From positions 1 through 64,000 of the forward strand of contig DATLXU010000114.1 in assembly GCA_035575515.1 (NCBI GenBank): a DNA stretch of 64,000 nucleotides, read 5' to 3'. Under the pieces are notes generated by a model. The model was not told the DNA's origin and ran no database searches. It saw nothing but the letters and a program-made list of their open reading frames with translations. A program made the translations under genes and the position numbers. This document shows positions 9,050 through 17,975 of the stretch, one piece after another (position 1 is the first letter of the stretch; each line of letters opens with the position of its first letter). This DNA is from DATLXU01 sp035575515. Lineage in GTDB: Bacteria > Acidobacteriota > Blastocatellia > UBA7656.

Positions 9050-11188
9050 ATGAAAAAGAGAACGATTGCCGCTCTGCTCGCCTTGCTTTTGTCTGCGCCC
9101 GCGCTCTCGCAGGAGAAGCCGCAAAAGCCAACGGAGGAACAGCCCATCCGCATCAGCACGGAACTTGTGCAGGTTGACGTCGTCGTCACGGACAAAAACG
9201 GGCGCGTGGTTCGCGGCCTGACAAAAGACGATTTCACGCTCTACGAGAAAGGCAAGAAACAGGCGATTAGCTTCTTCGAGTTCGTTGACGCCGTAAAGGG
9301 CCAGCAGCCCGGCAACACTGCGAAGAAAACCGATCTTCCCGTCGAATCGCCGCAGGGACTGAGCGAGTCGGAAGTCCGCCGCATATTCGCTTTCGTCATT
9401 GATGACCTGACAATCCGCTACGAAGACCTCTCCTACCTCAAGGAGATGCTATTGAACTTTGTGAATAATCAGATGCAGCCGACCGATCTCGTGGCAATCG
9501 TTCGCACTATTGGCGGCAAAGGATTGTTGCAGCAGTTCACGACCAATAAAGATTTGCTGCGCCGCGCCATCAATTCTCTGATGATAGGGTCGCACCCGCT
9601 CAGGGCTTTCAATAATCCGCAGGAGCAAAGAATAACATCTGCCGACTTACAGCCCGCCGGAGGAGGCGGAGAAGGTGGACCCGGGGGCAGCGACACTTCA
9701 GGCATAATTGACACGACGGGCGAAACGATTGACATAGACAATCCGCAGGAAGATACGAACAGATTGCTGCGCGCTTATATGAGCATAGGCACGGCCAGCT
9801 TCGTCATTGACGGATTGCGCCAGTTGCCGGGCCGCAAATCTCTCGTGCTGATTTCGGGCGGTCTACCCATACTCAGTTCGCGACCGGGAACGGCGGCTTC
9901 CAACATATCGAACTTCATCAATCTGCTCGCAGACCGCGCGACGCGCGCAGGCGTCGCCATTCACACGCTCGACATTCGCGGCCTTCAGGCTCACGCGGGT
10001 GTGGCGAGCTTCGACGACACGCCGGGCAAAAGCGCGATGGATATGCGCGCTCCGAGCGGTTTTGGTCGCGTGCCCGATGAATCGCTCATGGGCGACAAGA
10101 ATCCTTTCGACACTCTGGAAGCGCATCAAGGCTTGAGGGTGCTTTCAAGCACAACGGGCGGCATCGCCGTGCTCAATAAAAACGACTTCAACGCCGCGCT
10201 CGCAAAGATTGTTGACCTCAGCGAAGGTTATTACCTCCTGGCCTACACGCCTTCCGATGATAGATTCGATGGCGACTTCCGCAAGCTCGAAATCAAAGTC
10301 AAAGGCGACTACAAAGTCTACAGCCGCCGCGGGTACTACGCGCGCGAAGAGAGAGCCGTGTCAGCTCCAACGACCAAGCAGGATCAGTTGCTCGCCGCAG
10401 TGAAATCGCCTCTCGCGCGCCGCGACATTGACCTCGACGCGATGGTGCTCTATAAAGCGACGCCGCAGAATCAGGGGGCGATTGACATAAGCCTCGTCAT
10501 TGATCCGAAGAAGCTGCAATTCGAAGAGCATGATGGGAAGCAAACAGCCAATGTTGACGTCGTAGGATTCGTCTTCGATGAATTGGGCAAGCTGCGCGGC
10601 GGATTCAGCGAGACGGTCAACGTGGCGCTTACGCCTGATGAGTACAAGCAAGCTGCTAAAACGGGCTTCACCTATGCGGCTAATACTACGTTGCCGCCGG
10701 GCGTCTATCAGATAAGGCTTGCGGTTCACGACAACAAGAACAACAGCATCGGGACGTTGTCGCGCTACCTGGAAGTTCCTGACCTGACGAAAGGCCGCTT
10801 GAGCGCGAGCAGCCTGTTGCTCGGAGCGGTGCCCGCGAAAGATATGAAAGCGACTGCGCCGACTCCGATTTCAGGCAACCGTCAGATATCGCGCAAGCAG
10901 GATTTGCGATACGCCGTGATCATCTACAACGCGAAGCAAAAAGACGGCAAGCCGCAGGTGACTACGCAATTAGTGATAAGCCAGAACGGGCAGGAGATAT
11001 TCAAGGGTGAAGAAGAAGCTGTGACAGCGGGTGGGAGCAACGCGGGGCAGTTGATAAAGGTCGGGCAATTAGGGATGGCTGGCGTTAAGCCCGGTCGCTA
11101 CACGATGACGCTTATAATCACCGATCCGCTGGCCGATAAAAAGGCGCAGACGATTACTCGTAGCATGGATTTCATAGTCGTGAATTGA
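9050..11188 (+). CDS. Secreted VWFA-related domain protein (acidobacterial type)
   Basis: A 712-residue exported protein of the VWFA-related family known mainly from Acidobacteriota; its molecular function is not established. A signal peptide covers about 1-20 (LLALLLSAPALSQEK). An N-terminal segment has VQVDVVVTDKNGRVVRGLT and DDFTLYEKGK, the hallmark of this family. A von Willebrand A-like fold follows (about 100-410; VFAFVIDDLT-type strand, LVLISGGLPI, GYYLLAYTP). A Gly-rich loop (GGGGEGGPGG) interrupts it near residue 205. The C-terminal half carries beta-sandwich domains. The perfect metal-site motif DxSxS is not obvious, because the corresponding strand reads FVIDDLT. It is a single-gene unit ending at an inverted repeat. 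Confidence 0.85.
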   Translation: MKKRTIAALLALLLSAPALSQEKPQKPTEEQPIRISTELVQVDVVVTDKNGRVVRGLTKDDFTLYEKGKKQAISFFEFVDAVKGQQPGNTAKKTDLPVESPQGLSESEVRRIFAFVIDDLTIRYEDLSYLKEMLLNFVNNQMQPTDLVAIVRTIGGKGLLQQFTTNKDLLRRAINSLMIGSHPLRAFNNPQEQRITSADLQPAGGGGEGGPGGSDTSGIIDTTGETIDIDNPQEDTNRLLRAYMSIGTASFVIDGLRQLPGRKSLVLISGGLPILSSRPGTAASNISNFINLLADRATRAGVAIHTLDIRGLQAHAGVASFDDTPGKSAMDMRAPSGFGRVPDESLMGDKNPFDTLEAHQGLRVLSSTTGGIAVLNKNDFNAALAKIVDLSEGYYLLAYTPSDDRFDGDFRKLEIKVKGDYKVYSRRGYYAREERAVSAPTTKQDQLLAAVKSPLARRDIDLDAMVLYKATPQNQGAIDISLVIDPKKLQFEEHDGKQTANVDVVGFVFDELGKLRGGFSETVNVALTPDEYKQAAKTGFTYAANTTLPPGVYQIRLAVHDNKNNSIGTLSRYLEVPDLTKGRLSASSLLLGAVPAKDMKATAPTPISGNRQISRKQDLRYAVIIYNAKQKDGKPQVTTQLVISQNGQEIFKGEEEAVTAGGSNAGQLIKVGQLGMAGVKPGRYTMTLIITDPLADKKAQTITRSMDFIVVN

Positions 11189-11211
11189 TTGAATGTTTGA
11201 ACAGGATTAAA

Positions 11212-11280
11212 ACTGCAGAGGGTCGCAGAGTACGCGCAGAGGACTGATGCCTCCGTGTGTGTTCTGCGACCCTCTGCAGT
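11212..11280. terminator. Perfect 18-bp inverted repeat between convergent genes
   Basis: ACTGCAGAGGGTCGCAGA (11212-11229) and its exact reverse complement (11263-11280) flank a 33-bp loop. It sits 24 bp after the VWFA stop and 51 bp after the response-regulator stop, which are convergent. There is no U-tract. It belongs to the CAGAG-rich repeat family seen at 7324, 28080 and 60076, so it may be a mobile repeat that also terminates. Confidence 0.6.
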
Positions 11281-11330
11281 CAAGCGGCGCTTGTTAAGAA
11301 CTGCCGGCGGGACCTCAGCATGCCGCGCGC

Positions 11331-12758
11331 TTAAGAGGCTTTGCTCTTGCCGTTAGGTGCGTTGACCTGTCTTTCAATCATCCGGTAAAGCGTCTTGCGG
11401 TCAACGCCCATCACCTGAGCTGCGCGCGATTTGTTGCCGCCGACTGCGCTCAACACGCGCAGCAGGTAGTTCGATTCAATCTGGTCGAGCGTCGGCAGTT
11501 CACCTTCGGGAATCACATCATTCATAACCGATGCGACTCGCGGCGTTGATACAAGTTCAGGCGGCAGGTCTTCTAACCGAATGATCCCGCTGCTTAGAGC
11601 CGCGAGCCGCTGCATCAGGTGTTTCAACTCGCGTATGTTGCCCGGCCACGCGTATCGCTCGAGCGCGAGCATGGCGTCTTTGGTTATCGAGAGCCGCCGC
11701 CCGTGTATGTTGTACTGCGCCAGGAACGCAAGCGCCATCGAGCGTATGTCGTCGCGCCGCTCGCGAAGCGGCGGGAGCGTTATCGAAACCCCTTGAAGAC
11801 GGTAAAGCAAATCCTGTCGGAACAGTCCCTGCTCGACCAGCGCTTGCGGATCGCGGTTCGTAGCGGAAATGACGCGGATGTTGACGCGCTTCTTCTGATT
11901 GGTTCCGAGCGGGCGGAACTCACCCTCCTGAAGCACGCGGAGCAACTTGACCTGAAAAGCAGGACTCGTTTCAGTCACTTCATCAAGAAGCAGTGTGCCG
12001 CCGTCGGCTTCCTCAAACAATCCGCGCCGCATGCTGTCGGCCCCCGTGAATGCACCGCGCGTGTGGCCGAATAATTCAGACTCAAGCAGCGTATCGGGCA
12101 GCGCGCCGCAATTGACCGCAACGAACGGACGGTCTGAGCGCGAGCTTTTGCGATGAATCAGCCGTGCGAGCAGTTCCTTGCCCGTTCCCGACTCTCCGCG
12201 AATCAATACGGGAAGGTCTGTGAGCGCAACGCGCGCTGCGGTCTTTACGACCTCGATCATTATGGGGCTGTTGCCCATAATTTCCTGCTGCGGGCCTTTT
12301 CTGGATTCAATCTCGATGAGCTTGCTCGGATAGCGTCGCTGCTCGACCGCCGAAGCGATTGCCTGAAGCACGCTGATTGAAAAGGGCTTGCAGATATAGT
12401 CGTTCGCGCCGTACTGCACAGCTTCAATAGCAGCTTCGACCGACGCCTGTCCGGTCATCAGCACGATCTCCGCTTGCGAGCGAAGGGTTTCGCGGAACTC
12501 TTTCAGCACGGTGAACCCGTTCATCCCGTCCATCACAACGTCGCAGAAGACCAGATCGAAATCGCGTTCGGAGGCGAGCCGCAATGCCTCTTCGCCGCTC
12601 GACGCAATCCAGACCTGATAGCCTTGCTGCAACATCGCTTCTCGGACCAGCTCTCGCACAACCTGCTCATCATCTACAACTAAAACTCTCATAGCATCCT
12701 CGCATTCGGAATTTGAATACGAAGAAGGGGGCAACCCTTGTGCCGTTTCATCTGACAT
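11331..12758 (-). CDS. Sigma-54-dependent response regulator (NtrC family)
   Basis: A 475-residue DNA-binding activator that would open sigma-54 RNA polymerase complexes after phosphorylation by a histidine kinase. A receiver domain (about 23-145) has the phospho-acceptor Asp73 in FCDVVMDG. The AAA+ domain (about 170-400) has Walker A GESGTGKELL, the sigma-54 contact loop GAFTGAD, and LLDEVTE as Walker B. A Fis-type helix-turn-helix ends the protein (NKSRAAQVMGVDRKTLYRMI). The start at 12758 follows AGAAGG. A start at 12692 (MRVLVVDD) has GAGG and would give a more typical N-terminus. A longer frame to 12857 looks unused. No histidine kinase lies beside it. It is divergent from the cyclase gene and may control it. 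Confidence 0.92.
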   Translation of the reverse strand: MSDETAQGLPPSSYSNSECEDAMRVLVVDDEQVVRELVREAMLQQGYQVWIASSGEEALRLASERDFDLVFCDVVMDGMNGFTVLKEFRETLRSQAEIVLMTGQASVEAAIEAVQYGANDYICKPFSISVLQAIASAVEQRRYPSKLIEIESRKGPQQEIMGNSPIMIEVVKTAARVALTDLPVLIRGESGTGKELLARLIHRKSSRSDRPFVAVNCGALPDTLLESELFGHTRGAFTGADSMRRGLFEEADGGTLLLDEVTETSPAFQVKLLRVLQEGEFRPLGTNQKKRVNIRVISATNRDPQALVEQGLFRQDLLYRLQGVSITLPPLRERRDDIRSMALAFLAQYNIHGRRLSITKDAMLALERYAWPGNIRELKHLMQRLAALSSGIIRLEDLPPELVSTPRVASVMNDVIPEGELPTLDQIESNYLLRVLSAVGGNKSRAAQVMGVDRKTLYRMIERQVNAPNGKSKAS

Positions 12759-13420
12759 ACAGAACCGCCTTCTTTTTATAAAATTGTCGTTAGCGGACAC
12801 CGGGAGCTGTGGATAATTGCCGCGTACGTTTTTGGAAGCTGGCCCATTTGTCGCCATTCATTTTGATGATCTCTAACATTTCTCACCAACCATGCGACGA
12901 AATTATTCTGAGCAGTAAATTGATGATAGCCTTCGTCAGGGTTAAGGGTATGGTTCAAAGACGAGGGCATCAATCTATACTTCCGCCGCGGATTTTATGC
13001 CTTTTTGCCTCGGCAAGCAATCCTTCCTGAAATAATTTCGTTTGTAAAGCGGTGAATTCCCCGACAGAGGAGAAATGCCGCACTCTTTGCGCTCTTTTCA
13101 ATAAGCGTGTTGCCGCCCGCGCCGCGCAAATCTGCGCCTGAGCCGATAGCCGAACTTTCTATTGAAAACTGAGCAGGCTTATGCTACTTTGGCGCTGGCT
13201 GTAAATCGGCCCGCGCGGCCAATTTGCAGCGCACCCTTAAGGCAGTGAAGGCAGTCGCTCGTTCACAGATTCTGAACCAGACAGGCCCAAACGGTTTAAT
13301 GTCGCCATTTGCCTGACCGCCCCGAATTGCTAGCAGGAACTAGAAATCGGGCAGCAATGCGCGTTATACCTGACCCAGACAAATGCGGAGGGCGAAGCCT
13401 GACAATAGGCTCTGATACGC
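12759..13420. promoter_or_regulatory. Divergent intergenic region with candidate promoter and structured leader
   Basis: About 660 bp separate the response regulator and the cyclase. On the plus strand, TTGAAA (13162-13167) and TACTTT (13185-13190) are 17 bp apart. Directly downstream is a stem-loop GCGCTG...CAGCGC with inner AAATCGGCC/GGCCAATTT pairing (13192-13232). A second stem-loop lies at 13321-13351 (CCCGAATTGCTAG with CTAGAAATCGGG). It does not match the c-di-GMP-I riboswitch pattern. I find no convincing sigma-54 (-24/-12) site by eye. The promoter call is tentative. Confidence 0.35.
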
Positions 13421-15070
13421 TTGAGCAAACAAGTCGTTAAGAAGACAAAACCTGATCGAAGCGGTTTGCAGCCCGATAACTCGCTTGCCGTCTGGCTGCG
13501 CCTTCAAAAATCGCTCGCCGAAAAAAATGACATAGCCCTGACGACTCTGAGCTGCGACGGCGCGGTCATTGGCCGCATCGAAAACGACAACAGCATCTGC
13601 CAGATGATGCGCGTCTCGTCGGAGCGTTCCGAGCTTTGCGCCGCCGATTGCGGAGCCGCATACAGTCGCGCTGTCGAGGCGGGCGAGCCTATAAAGTATC
13701 GCTGCCACGCGGGACTTCACTGCTTTGCAACACCGGTTCAGATAAACAGCAAGAAACTGGTCGTGCTCGGTGGCCGCGTTTTCAACTCCGCAAACGACTA
13801 CGCGCAGTTCCTCAGCCGCTACGACAACCTTTCGACTGTGCGCAACGGCGAGTGCTTGAAGAATGTCCATTTCGTCGGCTCGCGCGAGTTCGCCGAAGCA
13901 ATTGAGCTTGTCACCTCGACGGCTTCATATCATTTCCAAAGCCATCGCAAAACGGACCCGCAGCCTGCCGAAAAGGCTCCCACAGAATTGATGGACGCGC
14001 ATCTTGAGATCATACGCCTCACGGACCAGCTCGAAAGCCGCAAGCGCGCCATCTCGCAGTTTTATGATTTTCTCCGCGCCATAGCTTCGTCGCTCGATTC
14101 GCAAAAAGTCTATCAAGCGGTGCTCGCAAAGTTCAGCGAGATACTTCGTTCGGAACGAAGCTCGCTGATGATACTCAACGAAGAATCTAACGAGCTTGCC
14201 CTGGAAGCGGCTCTGGGAGCCGATTCTGTGGCATCCGGTCCCATTCGCGTCAAGCTCGGCGAGGGCATCGCAGGAACAGTCCTTGCAACAGGCGCGCCGA
14301 TGCTCGTGCGCGACGCCGAAAACGACGCGCGAGTGCCGCGCGCTCGATTGGGCCGCTACAAAACGAAATCATTCATCAGTTTTCCGATTACGCTCGGGCC
14401 GCGCAAAGTCGGCGTCATAAATCTTACGGACCGTACGGACGGCACGCCTTATGAAAACGACGATCTGGCTGTGCTGGAACTAATGTCGTCGCACCTCGCT
14501 TTGATAATTGATCGCGCCGAGTGGCACAAAAAGGCCGAAACTTACCAGCAGATGTCTTTGACCGATCCGCTGACGGGGCTGCCGAATCGCCGCTACCTCG
14601 AAGACCGACTCTTTGAAGAAGTCGAACGCTCGAAGCGTTACGACACGCCGCTCTCGTTTATGATAATAGACGTTGACCGCTTCAAAGAGTACAACGACAT
14701 CTACGGCCACACGAACGCCGACCGCGTGCTGGTGAAAACGGCTCAGATACTTCGCAACTCGATCCGCGCGATTGATATGAGCGCGAGGTTTGCGGGCGAC
14801 GAGTTCTGCATCGTGCTGCCTGAGACCGAACCCCAGGCGGCTGCGCGCATAGCCGAGCGGTTGCGCGTTTCGGTCAACGAAGCCGAATACCGCACCGAGC
14901 AGGGCGAACCGATGGGACGGGTGAGTATCAGCACAGGCGTTTCCTCCTTCAGCCCACAGCGGCAAAGCCCTCTTGCGATTATCGAGGCCGCCGACCGCGC
15001 GCTCTATAAAGCGAAGATGCGCGGGCGCAATTGCGTCGCCGTCTATGAAGGCGCTGCAGCGGCTGATTAG
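13421..15070 (+). CDS. PocR-GAF-GGDEF diguanylate cyclase
   Basis: A 549-residue cytoplasmic sensor cyclase predicted to make cyclic di-GMP. A PocR-type ligand-binding domain (about 20-150) contains the Cys-rich pattern MMRVSSERSELCAADCG and CHAGLHCFATPV. A short coiled linker and a GAF domain (about 215-365) follow, then a GGDEF domain (about 385-545). The active-site motif reads AGDEF (458-462), an accepted variant. An inhibitory RxxD site (RAID) sits exactly five residues before it, so product feedback is likely. The C-terminal ISTGVSSF segment is typical. The start is TTG at 13421 without a strong ribosome-binding site, so the true start could differ slightly. Only 23 bp separate it from the next gene, and the following genes fit one signalling operon. 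Confidence 0.9.
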   Translation: MSKQVVKKTKPDRSGLQPDNSLAVWLRLQKSLAEKNDIALTTLSCDGAVIGRIENDNSICQMMRVSSERSELCAADCGAAYSRAVEAGEPIKYRCHAGLHCFATPVQINSKKLVVLGGRVFNSANDYAQFLSRYDNLSTVRNGECLKNVHFVGSREFAEAIELVTSTASYHFQSHRKTDPQPAEKAPTELMDAHLEIIRLTDQLESRKRAISQFYDFLRAIASSLDSQKVYQAVLAKFSEILRSERSSLMILNEESNELALEAALGADSVASGPIRVKLGEGIAGTVLATGAPMLVRDAENDARVPRARLGRYKTKSFISFPITLGPRKVGVINLTDRTDGTPYENDDLAVLELMSSHLALIIDRAEWHKKAETYQQMSLTDPLTGLPNRRYLEDRLFEEVERSKRYDTPLSFMIIDVDRFKEYNDIYGHTNADRVLVKTAQILRNSIRAIDMSARFAGDEFCIVLPETEPQAAARIAERLRVSVNEAEYRTEQGEPMGRVSISTGVSSFSPQRQSPLAIIEAADRALYKAKMRGRNCVAVYEGAAAAD

Positions 15071-15093
15071 AAATCAGGCAGGGTAACTCCCCG

Positions 15094-17349
15094 ATGAACA
15101 ACACCGACCCAAGACAAGTTCTGAGTCGGCTCCCGGATGGCGAATACTTTGACCGCGAGGTTGAGTTGAATCACCTCTTGCAACTGGCCTCGTCGCGTCG
15201 CGCCTCGAACGCATTTGTGTTAGGCGCTCCGCGCGTCGGCAAGACCGAGCTTCTTCGCAAATGCTTCGACCGTCTGTTTGATGAAAGCGGCGAGATCGCG
15301 CCGTTTTATTACGCGCTCAAGGACTACCTGCTCGACCCGGCAATATTTGCGCGCGATTATCTCTCGCAGTTCCTTGCGCAGCTCATCGCTTTTCGCCGAG
15401 GCGACGCGCGGCTGCTCGCGTCGGCGGATGAGCCGCTCGCTGAAATCGCGCGAGCGGCAGCGCCTGAAGATTATCTGTGGATGCGCGCGATGGTTGATTC
15501 ATTTGCGCGCGCGGCTCAATCGGGCGACGCTGCGTTGATGATAAGGAGCGCGCTTTCCGCGCCTGCCACGGCAGCCGCTCGCACGGGGCTTTCGCCCTTT
15601 GTGATGCTTGACAACTTTCACCTGATTGCAGGCGACGCTCGCGGGGACTTGAGCCGCTTGCGCGCCGAGTTTATACGAGCGATTACGGGGGACGCGTCCG
15701 CGCCTTCTTATGTGCTCTGCGGCTTGCGGCGCGTGATGGTCGCGACTTTGCCGCCCGAAGAAGGATTGTTCGGAAGGCTCGCGCTCATCCGCGTCGAGCA
15801 GATGAGCGAAGAGCATCTTGAGCAGATGATTCGCGCTGCGGCTGAAGAGTCGAAGATTGAAATAAGCGATTCGACTATCGAGTTGATGATTCAACAACTC
15901 AACCGCGACCTGTTTTACATCCGCGCGTTGATTGACGCGGCAAGTTCGCGCGGAGCGTCTTTGAAGACTTTCATGGAGTTCGAGCACGTCTATACGGAAG
16001 AAGTTCTGAGCGGGCGCATAAATCATTATCTGGGAGCGCTGTTGCGCGAAGTCGCGCCGGACTCGCAGGAACGCCGCGCCGCGCTCGAAGCCCTCGCGCT
16101 CGTTGCGGAAGCAAACTCGCCTGTCCCGATGGACGCAATCGTCGAAAGGATGAGCGAGCATGCGGCAAACGCGGAAGAGTTACTCGCGCGATTGAACTCG
16201 CGCGAGCTGCTTGAGGTCAGCTACGGATTTATAAATCCATCTTCTGATACTGTGCTTGCCGATTACGTGCGAACGAAGTATAGAAGCGAGATCGCAGGCG
16301 CGCGTCGGGCGGTTGTGGGCGACGAATTGCTTGGCGAAAAGCTGAAGCATTCTTACCGGCTTATGATGTCGCGCTACAACCGCGCCGTCGAAGCGCAGCT
16401 CGTCGAATTGGTCGCGCTCTTCGATTTTCAGAGCGTGCCCGCGAGCCTGTTCGATCAAGCGGCGTTCGATAAACGCTATCGCGGGTTGAGCCGCGTGCAG
16501 GCTCGCCGCGCGCTCGACGAAGAAACGGAGCGCGTGCGGCTGCCGCAGATCGTTCTGGTGAACGACATCGGCTCAGGCGAGCAGGCCGGGATAAGCTGGC
16601 GATTGTTTTCGGTTACGGGATTTGAAGGCGGCATCTACAGCGAATCCAACGAAGTCACGTGGCTCATCGCGCTGATTAATTCAAAGGAGCCGCTCGACCT
16701 TGAGACGTTGAATCGTATTGATCAGCGGTTGCAATCGTCATCGCGCCGTGCGCGAGAAAAGTCTGCGCACTCGCGCGCTTCGCGCTGGTATATCAGCAAG
16801 GAAGGATTTTCGGCTGCCGCAGCAGAACACCTCACGAGTCTGCGCGCGCACCGTTCAAACTACGAGCAGCTTGATTTGCTCTCTGATTTCATCAAGAAGA
16901 TTGCAGCGGACGAGGCTGAGCCATCGCTCGCAAGCCAGTTCGAGCTTGTGATCCCGATTGAAGAAGACGCAGAGTTGATCGCGGCGCGCACGGTCGAGCA
17001 AATAGCGCGCGCGGCTGATTTCGAGCAGGAGGCCATCAATCAAATCAAGACCGCTTTAATTGAAGCGTGCATAAACGCAGCGGAGCACAGCGACAGCCCC
17101 GACCGCAGAATCTATCAGCGGTTCGCTGTTGAAGATGACAGGCTTGTAATCAGCGTGTCGAACAAAGGCAAGACGTTCGGCGCAGGGGATGGGAAATCGA
17201 ACGATGCGGTGAGCATTGCGTCGTCGCGCGGGCGCGGGCTTCAAATAATCCGCGCGCTTATGGATGAAGTTCGGTTTGAGCGAACCGACGACGGCGCGAC
17301 TCTGATAATGACTAAATACCTCAAACGCCCCCAACAACAGCAGGAATGA
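15094..17349 (+). CDS. AAA-type ATPase fused to a C-terminal HATPase (serine-kinase-like) domain
   Basis: A 751-residue cytoplasmic fusion. The N-terminal P-loop ATPase resembles STAND/archaeal-type ATPases, with Walker A GAPRVGKTELL (44-54) and a Walker B-like FVMLDNFH near residue 170. A helical and winged-helix-like middle (about 330-600) shows no clear catalytic motif. The last 115 residues form a GHKL ATPase like the RsbW/SpoIIAB anti-sigma kinases, with an N-box at about 656-668 (EACINAAEHSD) and a G-box SRGRGLQII near 710. Since a STAS protein follows 120 bp later, it probably phosphorylates or binds that protein. Having switch ATPase and kinase in one chain is unusual. The ligand and output are unknown. 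Confidence 0.82.
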   Translation: MNNTDPRQVLSRLPDGEYFDREVELNHLLQLASSRRASNAFVLGAPRVGKTELLRKCFDRLFDESGEIAPFYYALKDYLLDPAIFARDYLSQFLAQLIAFRRGDARLLASADEPLAEIARAAAPEDYLWMRAMVDSFARAAQSGDAALMIRSALSAPATAAARTGLSPFVMLDNFHLIAGDARGDLSRLRAEFIRAITGDASAPSYVLCGLRRVMVATLPPEEGLFGRLALIRVEQMSEEHLEQMIRAAAEESKIEISDSTIELMIQQLNRDLFYIRALIDAASSRGASLKTFMEFEHVYTEEVLSGRINHYLGALLREVAPDSQERRAALEALALVAEANSPVPMDAIVERMSEHAANAEELLARLNSRELLEVSYGFINPSSDTVLADYVRTKYRSEIAGARRAVVGDELLGEKLKHSYRLMMSRYNRAVEAQLVELVALFDFQSVPASLFDQAAFDKRYRGLSRVQARRALDEETERVRLPQIVLVNDIGSGEQAGISWRLFSVTGFEGGIYSESNEVTWLIALINSKEPLDLETLNRIDQRLQSSSRRAREKSAHSRASRWYISKEGFSAAAAEHLTSLRAHRSNYEQLDLLSDFIKKIAADEAEPSLASQFELVIPIEEDAELIAARTVEQIARAADFEQEAINQIKTALIEACINAAEHSDSPDRRIYQRFAVEDDRLVISVSNKGKTFGAGDGKSNDAVSIASSRGRGLQIIRALMDEVRFERTDDGATLIMTKYLKRPQQQQE

Positions 17350-17354
17350 GCAGT

Positions 17355-17440
17355 GATTGCGGATTAACCTTTGCGATCCTCTCCGTGTGAGGTTCTCGCA
17401 GAACCGCAGAAAGATATTCCGCGATTCTAAATCCGCAATC
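17355..17440. repeat. Intergenic inverted repeat between the kinase and STAS genes
   Basis: GATTGCGGATT (17355-17365) pairs perfectly with AATCCGCAATC (17430-17440). The loop contains further partly paired CTCTCCGTG / CGCAGAAC sequence. It sits inside a probable operon and could attenuate or process the transcript before the STAS gene. Confidence 0.55.
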
Positions 17441-17469
17441 AAGAATCCTTCCGTTGTTCGGAGGTTAAA

Positions 17470-17838
17470 ATGAACGCTGTCGAAATCAGATTTAGAATGA
17501 TTGGAAGCGCAGCGGTGATTTATCCCGGCCCTTATCTGAATCAACTCAGGGGCGAAAGAATTGAGAGCCGCTGCCACGAGTTGATTGCGAGCGGCATCCG
17601 TCACATCATCATCAACTTTGAAGAGACCGAGTTGATTAACAGCATAGGCATCTCGATACTGCTCGGCGTGATCGAAGCCGTCAACGACGCGCGCGGGCGA
17701 TTAGTGCTGTCGAATTTGAACGCATCAAATCGCGAGTTGTTTGAGATGCTCGGCCTGCTCGCGCACGTCGAGGTCGAAGAAACTGAAGAGGTCGCGCTCG
17801 CACGCGTACGCGAACAAGCCGGATTTGCGGCGCGATAA
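17470..17838 (+). CDS. STAS-domain anti-anti-sigma factor
   Basis: A 122-residue single-domain STAS protein of the SpoIIAA/RsbV type. The conserved phosphorylation site is Ser58 in INSIGISILLG, preceded by the strand HIIINFEET. A good Shine-Dalgarno (GGAGG) precedes the ATG. In known partner switches the unphosphorylated protein sequesters an anti-sigma kinase and releases its target. Here the likely kinase is the HATPase domain of the upstream gene. No cognate sigma factor or PP2C phosphatase lies in the cluster, so the output may be the neighbouring HD-GYP protein or a distant target. That last point is inference. Confidence 0.88.
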   Translation: MNAVEIRFRMIGSAAVIYPGPYLNQLRGERIESRCHELIASGIRHIIINFEETELINSIGISILLGVIEAVNDARGRLVLSNLNASNRELFEMLGLLAHVEVEETEEVALARVREQAGFAAR

Positions 17839-17844
17839 TAGACC

Positions 17845-17910
17845 ACAGATGAAAGCCGATAAACTGCGTCGCAGATGAGCGCAGATGATTTTCAAATTTG
17901 AGATTTAATA
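17845..17910. repeat. Degenerate 9-bp-period repeat
   Basis: The gap after the STAS gene contains CACAGATGA, GCAGATGAG and CGCAGATGA spaced as imperfect 9-mers. It resembles the CAGAG-type repeats found elsewhere in this window and lies between genes of the same operon. No function is evident. Confidence 0.4.
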
Positions 17911-17975
17911 CCTGTGCTCACTGGCTACGGTTGTCATATGAGTTCATCTTTAGTGTGCTCTGAGGAGAAGTGGGA

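Noticed and set aside
13191..13420. Cyclic di-GMP riboswitch upstream of the cyclase
   Set aside because: The expected conserved core of the c-di-GMP-I class is absent; only generic stem-loops are visible.
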